From contig JBIIVF010000128.1 of assembly GCA_044339595.1 (NCBI GenBank), positions 1 through 6,783 of the forward strand: DNA of 6,783 bases. Reading direction: 5' to 3'. The position numbers were made by a program, and so were the translations under genes. Below the pieces are notes generated by a model. That model did no database searches and was not told where the DNA came from. It saw only the letters and a program-made list of their open reading frames with translations. Within the stretch, counting starts at the first letter, position 1. The number at the start of each line of letters is the position of its first letter. Shown here one piece after another: positions 1 through 5,803 of the stretch. The DNA is from CAZTGZ01 sp044339595. Its GTDB lineage: Bacteria > Bacteroidota > Bacteroidia > NS11-12g > UBA9320.

Positions 1-1360
1 CACCGGGCAAATTGCCTTTGAACCATAATTCATCAAAGAGTTTCTCCTTTTGTAACAACTCTGGTTCCATTATTTCTTTAGTCTTTTGATGCTGAAATCT
101 TAAATCATTTATGCGTTGCCAAATTTTAAATTCTTGTGCTATTGGAGAAGATCTCGGTGCAACTTTGGGTCCGACGTTAATGAGTTTTGGTTTACCCTCC
201 TTTAAAATTTCAATTTGCCGATTTTCCAATTCGCAAATCGAGATCAGCCCTTTTTGTGATTTCAATCTGCGCTGGTAGAATCTGATTATATCCCGAATCT
301 CGACTTTAAGTTCACCGGTTAATTTCGAATTTGAAAGTTTCTGAGTTTCCCAAATCGTTTCAAATTCATCCATATAATCCTGTCGATAAAAAACTTTTTT
401 CTTTGTTTGAAAGTGAGGATTCACGCTCAGACCTTCAAACAAATATTGGCCTATGGTCTTTTTGTTAAAGATGAGCTCTTTGCTTCTATCACTAATCTCC
501 CCTAAATAACCGCTGGAATTATGAATATTTCCGTTAATCTCGACAATTACATAAGCCAACTCTTCCTTTGTTAACTTTCCTGTAATCGCAAGACTCCTCC
601 ACTCAAAAGCTTTAATTTTTTTATCTTTACCGCTATTTTCTGCAGTAGAAATCCCAAACTGAGAATTGATAATTGCAGCAGTTGCTCGTTGGCCTTTACC
701 TTCTATTGACTTACGAAGTTCGTCTGTAAGAAATTCAGGGTGTTCATTATATTGAAAATCCCACACTCTTTTCAGTTCTGTATTTAAATCTGATCTATAA
801 AAATCCGGTAATCGTTTTGATCCCTTTTTCAACAATTCATAACAATATTGACCGGGAGTTAAATTGGATTCATAAAGTTTCTGGGCTACCCCCATCCCAT
901 CAATTAGATGGCCTTCCTCTTCATTTTTCGCCTTTCTGCTACTTTTATAACCCCTTTTTTTATTTATCATTAATAAAACGCGTGCAAATTCCTCGTTAGA
1001 AATCTGCTCACTGGCTGCTCTAGATCGTAATTGATAGGTTTCGTGTGTGCTACCTTTGGCAATCTCCGTAAGCACGCTATCTTCTGTGATGATTCCTGAC
1101 TTTCTTAAAGCATCTAACAGATTCGCCCTTCTTTTTTTATATCTACTTAAATTTCTTCTTGCACCGCGTTTAAGAGTTCTATCTGCGTTAATACTCGTTG
1201 CCTTACCCTTTTCAAAATCAGCTTGTTCATCAACGGTTAATGGATTCACCCTTACCCCAATCCCTAAAATATTGGAGAGTTCATTTGGCCCTTCTGCTTC
1301 ATTCACAAGTGCCCATCCAATAGAAGTAGTTCCTAAATCTAAACCCAAAATTTTTTTCAT
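1..1360 (-). CDS. cas9: Type II-C CRISPR effector nuclease Cas9, N-terminal part (cut by window edge)
   Basis: Cas9 is the RNA-guided DNA endonuclease of type II CRISPR-Cas immunity; it binds crRNA:tracrRNA and cuts both strands of target DNA with its RuvC and HNH domains. I translated this frame by hand from the ATG at 1358-1360 down to base 1: 453 codons without a stop, still open at the edge. Seen: RuvC-I at residues 4-16 (ILGLDLGTTSIGW) with catalytic Asp8; an arginine-rich bridge helix at about 61-86 (RTLKRGARRNLSRYKKRR); then recognition-lobe sequence with family-typical stretches such as INKKRGYKSSRKAK (132-145), FYRQDYMDEF and KVAPRSSPIAQEFKIWQRIN. Missing from the window: RuvC-II, HNH, RuvC-III and the PAM-interacting domain; family members in this phylum are commonly around 1,350-1,500 residues. 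The start is fixed by the RuvC motif beginning at residue 4. A divergent tracrRNA lies directly upstream, as expected for this subtype. The sampled rows are more AT-rich than the genes to the right. Confidence 0.95.
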   Translation of the reverse strand, partial: MKKILGLDLGTTSIGWALVNEAEGPNELSNILGIGVRVNPLTVDEQADFEKGKATSINADRTLKRGARRNLSRYKKRRANLLDALRKSGIITEDSVLTEIAKGSTHETYQLRSRAASEQISNEEFARVLLMINKKRGYKSSRKAKNEEEGHLIDGMGVAQKLYESNLTPGQYCYELLKKGSKRLPDFYRSDLNTELKRVWDFQYNEHPEFLTDELRKSIEGKGQRATAAIINSQFGISTAENSGKDKKIKAFEWRSLAITGKLTKEELAYVIVEINGNIHNSSGYLGEISDRSKELIFNKKTIGQYLFEGLSVNPHFQTKKKVFYRQDYMDEFETIWETQKLSNSKLTGELKVEIRDIIRFYQRRLKSQKGLISICELENRQIEILKEGKPKLINVGPKVAPRSSPIAQEFKIWQRINDLRFQHQKTKEIMEPELLQKEKLFDELWFKGNLPG

Positions 1361-1361
1361 A

Positions 1362-1392
1362 TTTCAATAATTACAAAAACAATCTATATTTG
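1362..1392 (+). promoter_or_regulatory. Predicted tracrRNA promoter (Bacteroidota type)
   Basis: A perfect TAnnTTTG -7 box, TATATTTG, lies at 1385-1392. A TTTC at 1362-1365, one base off the -33 consensus TTTG, precedes it by 19 bp, which is normal spacing. Transcription should begin about 4-8 bases after the box, near 1396-1400, just ahead of the anti-repeat. The -33 element sits two bases from the cas9 start codon on the other strand, so polymerase bound here would cover the cas9 translation start region. Confidence 0.6.
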
Positions 1393-1396
1393 CTCT

Positions 1397-1463
1397 TGAT
1401 AGCAAATCACAATAAGGATTATTCCGTTGTGTAAACATTCAAGGCGGGGCAACTCGCCTTTTT
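1397..1463 (+). ncRNA. tracrRNA of the type II-C CRISPR system
   Basis: The trans-activating RNA pairs with the crRNA repeat and anchors the guide in Cas9. Parts seen in order: an anti-repeat at about 1397-1413 ending AGCAAATCACAAT, which predicts a crRNA repeat beginning ATTGTGATTTGCTATC; a nexus hairpin at 1414-1428 (AAGGA, loop TTAT, TCC-G-TT with one bulged G); a linker TGTAAACATTC up to 1440; and a terminator hairpin at 1441-1460 followed by Ts. The order, the AAGGATTATTCCGTTGTG nexus block and the location beside cas9 match my recollection of Bacteroidota II-C tracrRNAs, whose partner repeats typically start GTTGTGATTTGC. The 5' end is estimated from the promoter and could be upstream if another promoter is used. 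It is transcribed away from cas9, toward the 3' end of the pseudouridine synthase gene. Confidence 0.88.
1441..1463 (+). terminator. Intrinsic terminator and 3' hairpin of the tracrRNA
   Basis: AAGGCGGG pairs with CTCGCCTT around a GCAA loop (a GNRA tetraloop): 8 bp including one G-U pair. The stem runs into a five-T stretch at 1459-1463. The hairpin probably serves both as terminator and as the 3' stem held by Cas9. Confidence 0.85.
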
Positions 1464-1577
1464 CATAATAAACCATTGAATACAAGTAAAATGGCCAATA
1501 TGCCTCGTGCAATTTATTAAAATTCATTCAAACCCCTCTATAATATTCGAATATATATTCTTTTCCCATCCCCCCCC
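1464..1577. other. AT-rich intergenic stretch with overlapping palindromes
   Basis: No gene is seen between the tracrRNA terminator and the end of the pseudouridine synthase gene. Two overlapping perfect palindromes occur: ATATTCGAATAT at 1543-1554 and GAATATATATTC at 1549-1560. On the minus strand, 1548-1555 reads TATATTCG, one base off TAnnTTTG, so a cas9 promoter here is conceivable, but no -33 element is visible. An eight-C run at 1570-1577 touches the stop codon of the neighbouring minus-strand gene. Confidence 0.5.
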
Positions 1578-2243
1578 TCACCACCAACTCCCTTCCGGTT
1601 TCGCTTCCAACACCATCCCCTCCCTAGTTTTAGGATGCTCCAATTCCAAAGACTCCGCATGCAAAGCGATATGCCTGTAGTCTTCCCAAAGATCGGGTGC
1701 ATACAGGCCATCCCCCATGACCGGGAAGCCCAGAAAACTTAATTGACATCTGATTTGATGATAACGGCCGGTATGCAATTGCACGTGAATAAGACTTTGG
1801 TTATTTTGCTCTATATAATCGACCGACAACACTTCTAATACCGCAAGTTGCGCCTTGGGATAATCTGCGGTCACCACCATGCTTTTGTATCCCTGCTCAT
1901 CGCGTACCAGAAAATGCTCGATCTTACCGGATAACGAACGCGCATCACCCGGAACAAGGCATCGGTATTTTTTAATCAGCGCACGCTGCTCTATTTGCTG
2001 TTGAATGAAGAGGGCTGCTTTCTTGGTTTTGGCCAACAACAACAATCCCGAAGCGGGTTTGTCTAAGCGATGCATCAGCTGCAGAAAGTTATTCTTTTGC
2101 CTCACTTGTTGGCATACATGATCATACGCCCACATTTCTGCCGATTCAAGGTTTCCTTCACTCGCCATGCCGGAGGGTTTGTTGATGACAAGGAGGTAAT
2201 GATCTTCGAATATGATTTCAGGCTCCATGACTGCGAAAGTCAT
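1578..2243 (-). CDS. RluA-family RNA pseudouridine synthase
   Basis: The enzyme isomerises uridine to pseudouridine in rRNA or tRNA in the cytoplasm. The 221-residue product has the family signature HRLDKPASGLLLLAKT at residues 58-73, with catalytic Asp61, and the C-terminal core motif LHTGRYHQIRCQLSFLGFP at 156-174 followed by GDGLY. An N-terminal IIFEDHYLLVINKPSG block is also typical. There is no S4 RNA-binding domain, and the length fits the short single-domain members (TruC/RluA-like). Which RNA position is modified cannot be read from the sequence. The start may be the ATG at 2241-2243 or the second ATG at 2226-2228 (MEPEIIFED), which begins right at the conserved region; no ribosome binding site decides between them. 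The stop TGA at 1578-1580 is followed on its mRNA by a run of eight G. The gene is divergent from the potassium channel gene, sharing a 55-bp gap. Confidence 0.93.
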   Translation of the reverse strand: MTFAVMEPEIIFEDHYLLVINKPSGMASEGNLESAEMWAYDHVCQQVRQKNNFLQLMHRLDKPASGLLLLAKTKKAALFIQQQIEQRALIKKYRCLVPGDARSLSGKIEHFLVRDEQGYKSMVVTADYPKAQLAVLEVLSVDYIEQNNQSLIHVQLHTGRYHQIRCQLSFLGFPVMGDGLYAPDLWEDYRHIALHAESLELEHPKTREGMVLEAKPEGSWW

Positions 2244-2298
2244 CTATAAAAGTGAATTTTGAAAACACTGATTTTGCTATTCGTATTATATTCGTAAA

Positions 2299-3102
2299 GT
2301 GGAAATAAGAAAATTAAGTCAGTTACAAATATTGATGAGTGAAACCCATCCGGTGGGTCGCAAAGTGAACTGGGTGCTTCAAATTTTGATCTTGTTTTCT
2401 ATTATCAGCTTTTCAATAGAAACCGTGCCCGGACTTACCGAGAAGCAGTTGCTCTATTTACACGTTATAGACACCATACTTGTTTTTATTTTCTCAGTAG
2501 AATATTTATTAAGGGTTTATACCGCCCCAAAACCCCTCCAATATATCTTTAGTTTTTTTGGTCTTATAGATCTTCTTACCATTATCCCTTTTTATCTTCA
2601 TCTGAGTTTTGGATTTGTCTCCATTCGTGCCTTAAGGTTCTTGCGTATTTTTCGAATCTTAAGAATGTTGCACTACAACAAAGCCATCAGTCATTTCAGA
2701 TATGCCATGAAACTGGCCCGCGAAGAACTCATTTTGTTCATGTTCTTTATTACCATATTGATCTATTTCGCAGCGGTGGGTATTTACCTTTTTGAGCATC
2801 CCGCTCAACCTGAAAAATTTTCATCCATTTTTACGAGCTTATGGTGGAGTGTTTGTACCCTCACCACCGTTGGCTATGGTGATATCTTTCCTATTACTAC
2901 AGGCGGAAGGATTTTTACCTTTTTTCTATTGCTGGCAGGATTGAGCATTATTTCTATCCCGGCAGGTATTATTTCGAGTGCTTTAAGTCGCAGCAGAAAA
3001 GAGTTTTTCCTCTTTCCAAAACATCCCAAACCACATTCCGAACATCCTGAGCACGCTGAGCACTTGCCTCCCGACGACATTAAACACGACTTGCATCCTT
3101 AA
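2299..3102 (+). CDS. Voltage-gated-type potassium channel (six transmembrane helices)
   Basis: Inner-membrane ion channel subunit of the Kv superfamily, expected to assemble as a tetramer. Residue numbers run from the GTG at 2299. Seen: S1 about 23-43, S2 about 50-72 with Glu68, S3 about 79-102 with Asp91, an S4-like segment RALRFLRIFRILRM at 110-123 with arginines at every third position (110, 113, 116, 119, 122), S5 about 143-165, selectivity filter TVGYGD at 190-195, and S6 about 203-229. The filter indicates potassium selectivity; the S4 arginines suggest voltage sensing. After S6 there is no RCK or cyclic-nucleotide domain, only a short tail with seven histidines in the last 26 residues (242-266). 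The start is uncertain: GTG at 2299 or ATG at 2335, which gives MSETHPVGRK and is the more conventional choice. It is divergent from the pseudouridine synthase gene. Confidence 0.93.
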   Translation: MEIRKLSQLQILMSETHPVGRKVNWVLQILILFSIISFSIETVPGLTEKQLLYLHVIDTILVFIFSVEYLLRVYTAPKPLQYIFSFFGLIDLLTIIPFYLHLSFGFVSIRALRFLRIFRILRMLHYNKAISHFRYAMKLAREELILFMFFITILIYFAAVGIYLFEHPAQPEKFSSIFTSLWWSVCTLTTVGYGDIFPITTGGRIFTFFLLLAGLSIISIPAGIISSALSRSRKEFFLFPKHPKPHSEHPEHAEHLPPDDIKHDLHP

Positions 3103-3147
3103 TTTCTAACCTTCACACATAGCTGTATCCATTAGATTTGAAGCTGC

Positions 3148-3155
3148 TACATTTG
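3148..3155 (+). promoter_or_regulatory. Predicted -7 promoter box for the 3161 gene
   Basis: TACATTTG is a perfect TAnnTTTG match ending five bases before the ATG at 3161, so the predicted transcription start falls at or next to the start codon. No TTTG lies at the right -33 distance, which lowers confidence. Confidence 0.4.
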
Positions 3156-3160
3156 TTTGT

Positions 3161-3790
3161 ATGAAAATAATCAAACGCCTGCTTGCCTTTGTTGTATTCA
3201 TATTTTTTATGACGACGCTTTCTGCACAGGAGAAGTATACCAATGTGATGAGCACATCATTGATTCGTTTGGAAAATGATCTAAATATGCCCTTCGGCAA
3301 ATTCAACGCTAAATTTATGGCCGGGTTTGAATATAAGAAGCACGTCAAAAAGTTCCTTTGGGGTTTCAAATATGAACACGGTATAAATCAACATTTTGAT
3401 GAATTTGGAATTAATTGCGATGAATGTTACATCGGAAGAATATATACAAGAGAAGATAATTTTTATCTCAATGTTCACTATCCGCTCATGAAAAACAAAA
3501 GGGAATCGCTGATTTTAAACTCCGGAATCGCTGCATATTACGCCAATATTAATCGCTCGGGTATGGTAGGAACCGGTTTTGAAGGAACAGAAGTGAAATT
3601 CATAAATTACACTCGTCTTCATATTGGTATGGCCCCTTCATTGACTATGCAATACTTCCCGCACAAGCAGTTCTTTCTCGCATTGAATTCTACGCTCAGA
3701 ATGGGATTGGTACCCATGAAGAACTATAATCGAAACTACCATGAATTTGTCATCACAGCTCCTGAATTGAGGATGGGAATATGTTTTTGA
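3161..3790 (+). CDS. Secreted protein of unknown function, probable outer-membrane beta-barrel
   Basis: I do not recognise the family. The 209-residue product starts with a clear signal peptide: MKIIKR, a hydrophobic core at about 7-20, then LSA/QEKY with likely cleavage after Ala22, a pattern typical of Bacteroidota. The mature part has no hydrophobic helix. It consists of alternating polar/hydrophobic stretches rich in Tyr and Phe (for example FYLNVHYPLM, LILNSGIAAYYANI, FFLALNSTLRMGLVP) and ends MGICF with a terminal phenylalanine; both traits fit a small outer-membrane beta-barrel. Two cysteines lie close together in NCDECY at about residues 85-90. The start is supported by the signal peptide. 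The upstream channel gene ends 58 bases before, and the next gene converges with a 39-bp gap in which I see no terminator hairpin. Confidence 0.8.
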   Translation: MKIIKRLLAFVVFIFFMTTLSAQEKYTNVMSTSLIRLENDLNMPFGKFNAKFMAGFEYKKHVKKFLWGFKYEHGINQHFDEFGINCDECYIGRIYTREDNFYLNVHYPLMKNKRESLILNSGIAAYYANINRSGMVGTGFEGTEVKFINYTRLHIGMAPSLTMQYFPHKQFFLALNSTLRMGLVPMKNYNRNYHEFVITAPELRMGICF

Positions 3791-3829
3791 CGATTCTGCT
3801 CACCCTAAACCAGTTCGTATCTTTTCAGA

Positions 3830-4828
3830 TCAATGCTCCTCAGAGCACAACCCAACGATCTTATGAAAAATATCGTGCAATTGCGTGAGTTTGGCGGTGA
3901 TATCGGCATCCTTTGCTTTTTTCTGCACCAGGTCATCGAGCTTCTTACTTTCCTTCACCAAATCAGCAATCGCGGCTTTCACTTCTTTTTTATCGAATTC
4001 AGACGGGATGACCGATTTTGATAATGCCACTGCTCTTTCGACCATTACCGTGCTGAGTTTTCTGATGGGCTCGAGGTTGCCGTCTTCGGCTGAATGAAAG
4101 GTTTCAGACATCACTTTGTGAAACTCTTTAATGGCCGGCCAATCGTCGAATTTGCCTTTCGGAACCAAAGACTCATACCGTTTACTTACTTCATTCCAAT
4201 TGATGACAGACCAAACATTACCGAGATACTCTCCTCTTTTGTTTTGATATTTCAGATAATAGGCATGCTCCCAAACATCGATGCCCAATACAGGCGTTCC
4301 GCGTTGGGCCTGAGGCACCACATCCATTAAAGGATTGTCTTGATTGGGGGTAGAGCTAACCATTAATTTTTTGTTTTCACCCACCGAAAGCCAAACCCAT
4401 CCCGAACCGAAGCGCCCCAAAGCGGCTTGATTCATCAACTTCTTCAAACTATCCAGACTGCCATAAGAAGCTTGAATGGCCTGCAACAATCGAGAAGATG
4501 GTTGGGTATTTTGTGCCGGGGTGAGCACCGTCCAAAACAAACTGTGGTTATAATGACCACCTCCGTTGTTTCTGGCTTTATCTGAATACTTCGACATGTT
4601 TTTCATCAATTCCTCTAAGGAAATGTTGCCTTGTCCGGCCAGCGCCTCATTCAATCCGTTCACATACGCCTGATGATGGCGCTGATGATGGATGCGCATG
4701 GTCATGCTGTCGATGGCCGGTTCGAGGGCGTCATAGCTATAAGGCATGGCCGGAAGTGTAAATTGCGCCCATAATGGGCTATTGAATGAAATGAATGCTA
4801 AGGCGAAGAGGATGATTCTGAGTTTCAT
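3830..4828 (-). CDS. Exported Mn-type superoxide dismutase with C-terminal His/Cys helical extension
   Basis: Converts superoxide to hydrogen peroxide and oxygen. Residues 1-21 form a signal peptide (cleavage in LWA/QFTLP), so it should act outside the cytoplasm, probably in the periplasm. The dismutase domain spans about 22-224, the usual size, starting FTLPAMPYSYDALEP. All four metal ligands are visible: His47 in RIHHQRHH, His95 in GHYNHSLFW, Asp184 and His188 in DVWEHAYYLKYQNKRGEYLG. Gly in NNGGGH together with Gln163 in NQDNPL resembles manganese rather than iron enzymes, though mixed metal use is possible. About 105 residues (228-332) follow that a standard SOD lacks: predicted helices with paired histidines near each end (His237 and His245; His318, His322 and Cys328 in LHDIFHKIVGLC). 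I do not know a function for this part; a metal- or haem-binding helical bundle is an inference. Single-gene unit with its own promoter. Confidence 0.95.
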   Translation of the reverse strand: MKLRIILFALAFISFNSPLWAQFTLPAMPYSYDALEPAIDSMTMRIHHQRHHQAYVNGLNEALAGQGNISLEELMKNMSKYSDKARNNGGGHYNHSLFWTVLTPAQNTQPSSRLLQAIQASYGSLDSLKKLMNQAALGRFGSGWVWLSVGENKKLMVSSTPNQDNPLMDVVPQAQRGTPVLGIDVWEHAYYLKYQNKRGEYLGNVWSVINWNEVSKRYESLVPKGKFDDWPAIKEFHKVMSETFHSAEDGNLEPIRKLSTVMVERAVALSKSVIPSEFDKKEVKAAIADLVKESKKLDDLVQKKAKDADITAKLTQLHDIFHKIVGLCSEEH

Positions 4829-4846
4829 GATATTGAATGTATATTA

Positions 4847-4854
4847 CAAAGGTA
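4847..4854 (-). promoter_or_regulatory. Predicted -7 promoter box of the superoxide dismutase gene
   Basis: The minus strand reads TACCTTTG, a perfect TAnnTTTG, predicting a 5' leader of roughly 11-15 bases before the ATG at 4828. A second TTTG sits directly upstream of the box (4855-4858); nothing convincing stands at the normal -33 spacing. Confidence 0.5.
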
Positions 4855-4919
4855 CAAAGGAGACTACTTAGTTTGATGAAGTATTCGCTAAAAAACGATC
4901 AAGAACGACCATTATCCTT

Positions 4920-5597
4920 TTAAGATGATAAGGCAGCATTCTTTTCGCGTCTGACAGGATGCGCATGCAAAATCCACCAAATGACGCCACTAAGAATGGC
5001 TGCAAAAAAGCACCAGGTACTGGGAAGGGCATGTTTAAAAAAGTAATATGCCAGCAGTAGCGAGACAAAGTTGCCGACCGCGAGCCAAAACACCCCGTAT
5101 CTGGATGAAATAAACAAAGGAATCACTGTTGAGATCAGATAAGCCAACTGTTGTGGCATGTCCAATAAAGTCCTTTCATTGTTATCACTGAATCGATAAT
5201 CGATATGAAATTCTGCGATGTAAGGAAAGGGATGCCCTGTATACATTCGATAAACGGAGTATAAAGACGAAATAACGCCAAGGGTTAGCATTCCTTTAAG
5301 CCACTTCTTCCTTTGATTATCTTCTTCAAGGCGGTATGCTGCATAGGGCACCAAAGTGGGCCAGACGACCCAGGCGAATGCCAGAAAGCTAATCGTTGCT
5401 ACCGATTGAATTTGAGCAAATTCGACCCGATTAAAACTCAACCAGATCAATCCTTCAAAAAATTGTTGTATTCCAAAAAACAAGGGGATGATGGCCAAAG
5501 GTCTTTCATTGGCAGATTTGCAGGATCGCAATCCGGCTACACCTATGGCTCCGATGGTCACTGCGGCAGTAAAACTGGCTGAGGCTGAAAAACACAT
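4920..5597 (-). CDS. Seven-helix membrane protein, DUF6629-like, function unknown
   Basis: The 225-residue product begins MCFSASASF, the N-terminal signature I associate with DUF6629, a membrane family of unknown function; this assignment is from memory of the motif, not from a search. Hydrophobic segments lie at about 5-23, 33-53, 66-88, 102-119, 149-165, 168-188 and 194-211, giving about seven transmembrane helices. Helix 2 carries FFGIQQFFEGLIW (40-52), where the Gln and Glu inside the membrane correspond to a conserved part of the family. Helix 3 has WVVWPTLVPYAAY. The loop between helices 4 and 5 is polar and aromatic (about 120-148). The C-terminus is short and basic (HPVRREK). Cys2 directly after the initiator Met is unusual. 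It is transcribed in the same direction as the SOD gene but separated by 91 bp containing the SOD promoter, so it is probably a separate unit. Confidence 0.82.
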   Translation of the reverse strand: MCFSASASFTAAVTIGAIGVAGLRSCKSANERPLAIIPLFFGIQQFFEGLIWLSFNRVEFAQIQSVATISFLAFAWVVWPTLVPYAAYRLEEDNQRKKWLKGMLTLGVISSLYSVYRMYTGHPFPYIAEFHIDYRFSDNNERTLLDMPQQLAYLISTVIPLFISSRYGVFWLAVGNFVSLLLAYYFFKHALPSTWCFFAAILSGVIWWILHAHPVRREKNAALSS

Positions 5598-5607
5598 ATC
5601 TTTAAAA

Positions 5608-5637
5608 TAAAGGTAAAATTAATGAAAAGGAATCAAA
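5608..5637 (-). promoter_or_regulatory. Predicted promoter of the DUF6629-like gene
   Basis: On the minus strand a TTTG (5634-5637) is followed after 18 bp by TACCTTTA (5608-5615), one base off TAnnTTTG. Transcription would start about 3-7 bases before the ATG at 5597. Confidence 0.5.
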
Positions 5638-5803
5638 TTTCAGCAACGATGTATTGTATTCCTCGCGGGTTTAAATCGCATCAAAATAGGTGGCAATGTT
5701 CATTTTGAAATGCCCGAACAAATGGCATGTTTTTGGATCAGCCCGGCAATGTTTTAAGAAATGGGAAGAGACTTCGGAATTAAAACTTTGAAGCGACAAC
5801 GAC
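5638..5803 (+). pseudogene. Possible decayed fragment of a VOC (glyoxalase-like) gene
   Basis: No intact gene is seen in the roughly 230 bases between the DUF6629 promoter and the methyltransferase. Plus-strand translation gives two short pieces in different frames: GGNVHFEMPEQM around 5691-5726, and NGMFLDQPGNVLRNGKRLRN ending at a stop near 5780. The second resembles the C-terminal FxDPxGNxL motif of the vicinal-oxygen-chelate superfamily, and the first could be the strand before it, one frameshift away. This is thin evidence from short strings; chance similarity is quite possible. Confidence 0.25.

Noticed and set aside
817..1370. Plus-strand open frames of 60 and 107 codons
   Set aside because: They lie antisense to the continuous, motif-bearing cas9 frame and have no recognisable features.
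1361..1577. CRISPR array beside cas9
   Set aside because: The only repeat-like sequence is the single anti-repeat of the tracrRNA; there are no spaced copies here or elsewhere in the window.
2258..2294. Promoter for the potassium channel gene (TTTG at 2258-2261, TATATTCG at 2287-2294)
   Set aside because: The box has one mismatch and the spacing of 25 bp is too long, so I did not list it as a feature.
2874..3080. Minus-strand open frame with cysteine-rich start (SSGGKCSACSGCSECG)
   Set aside because: It looks metal-binding but is the antisense reading of the histidine-rich channel tail and selectivity filter; there is no promoter for it.
4094..4330. Plus-strand open frame of 78 codons
   Set aside because: Antisense to the dismutase domain, whose metal ligands and full-length fit leave no doubt about the coding strand.
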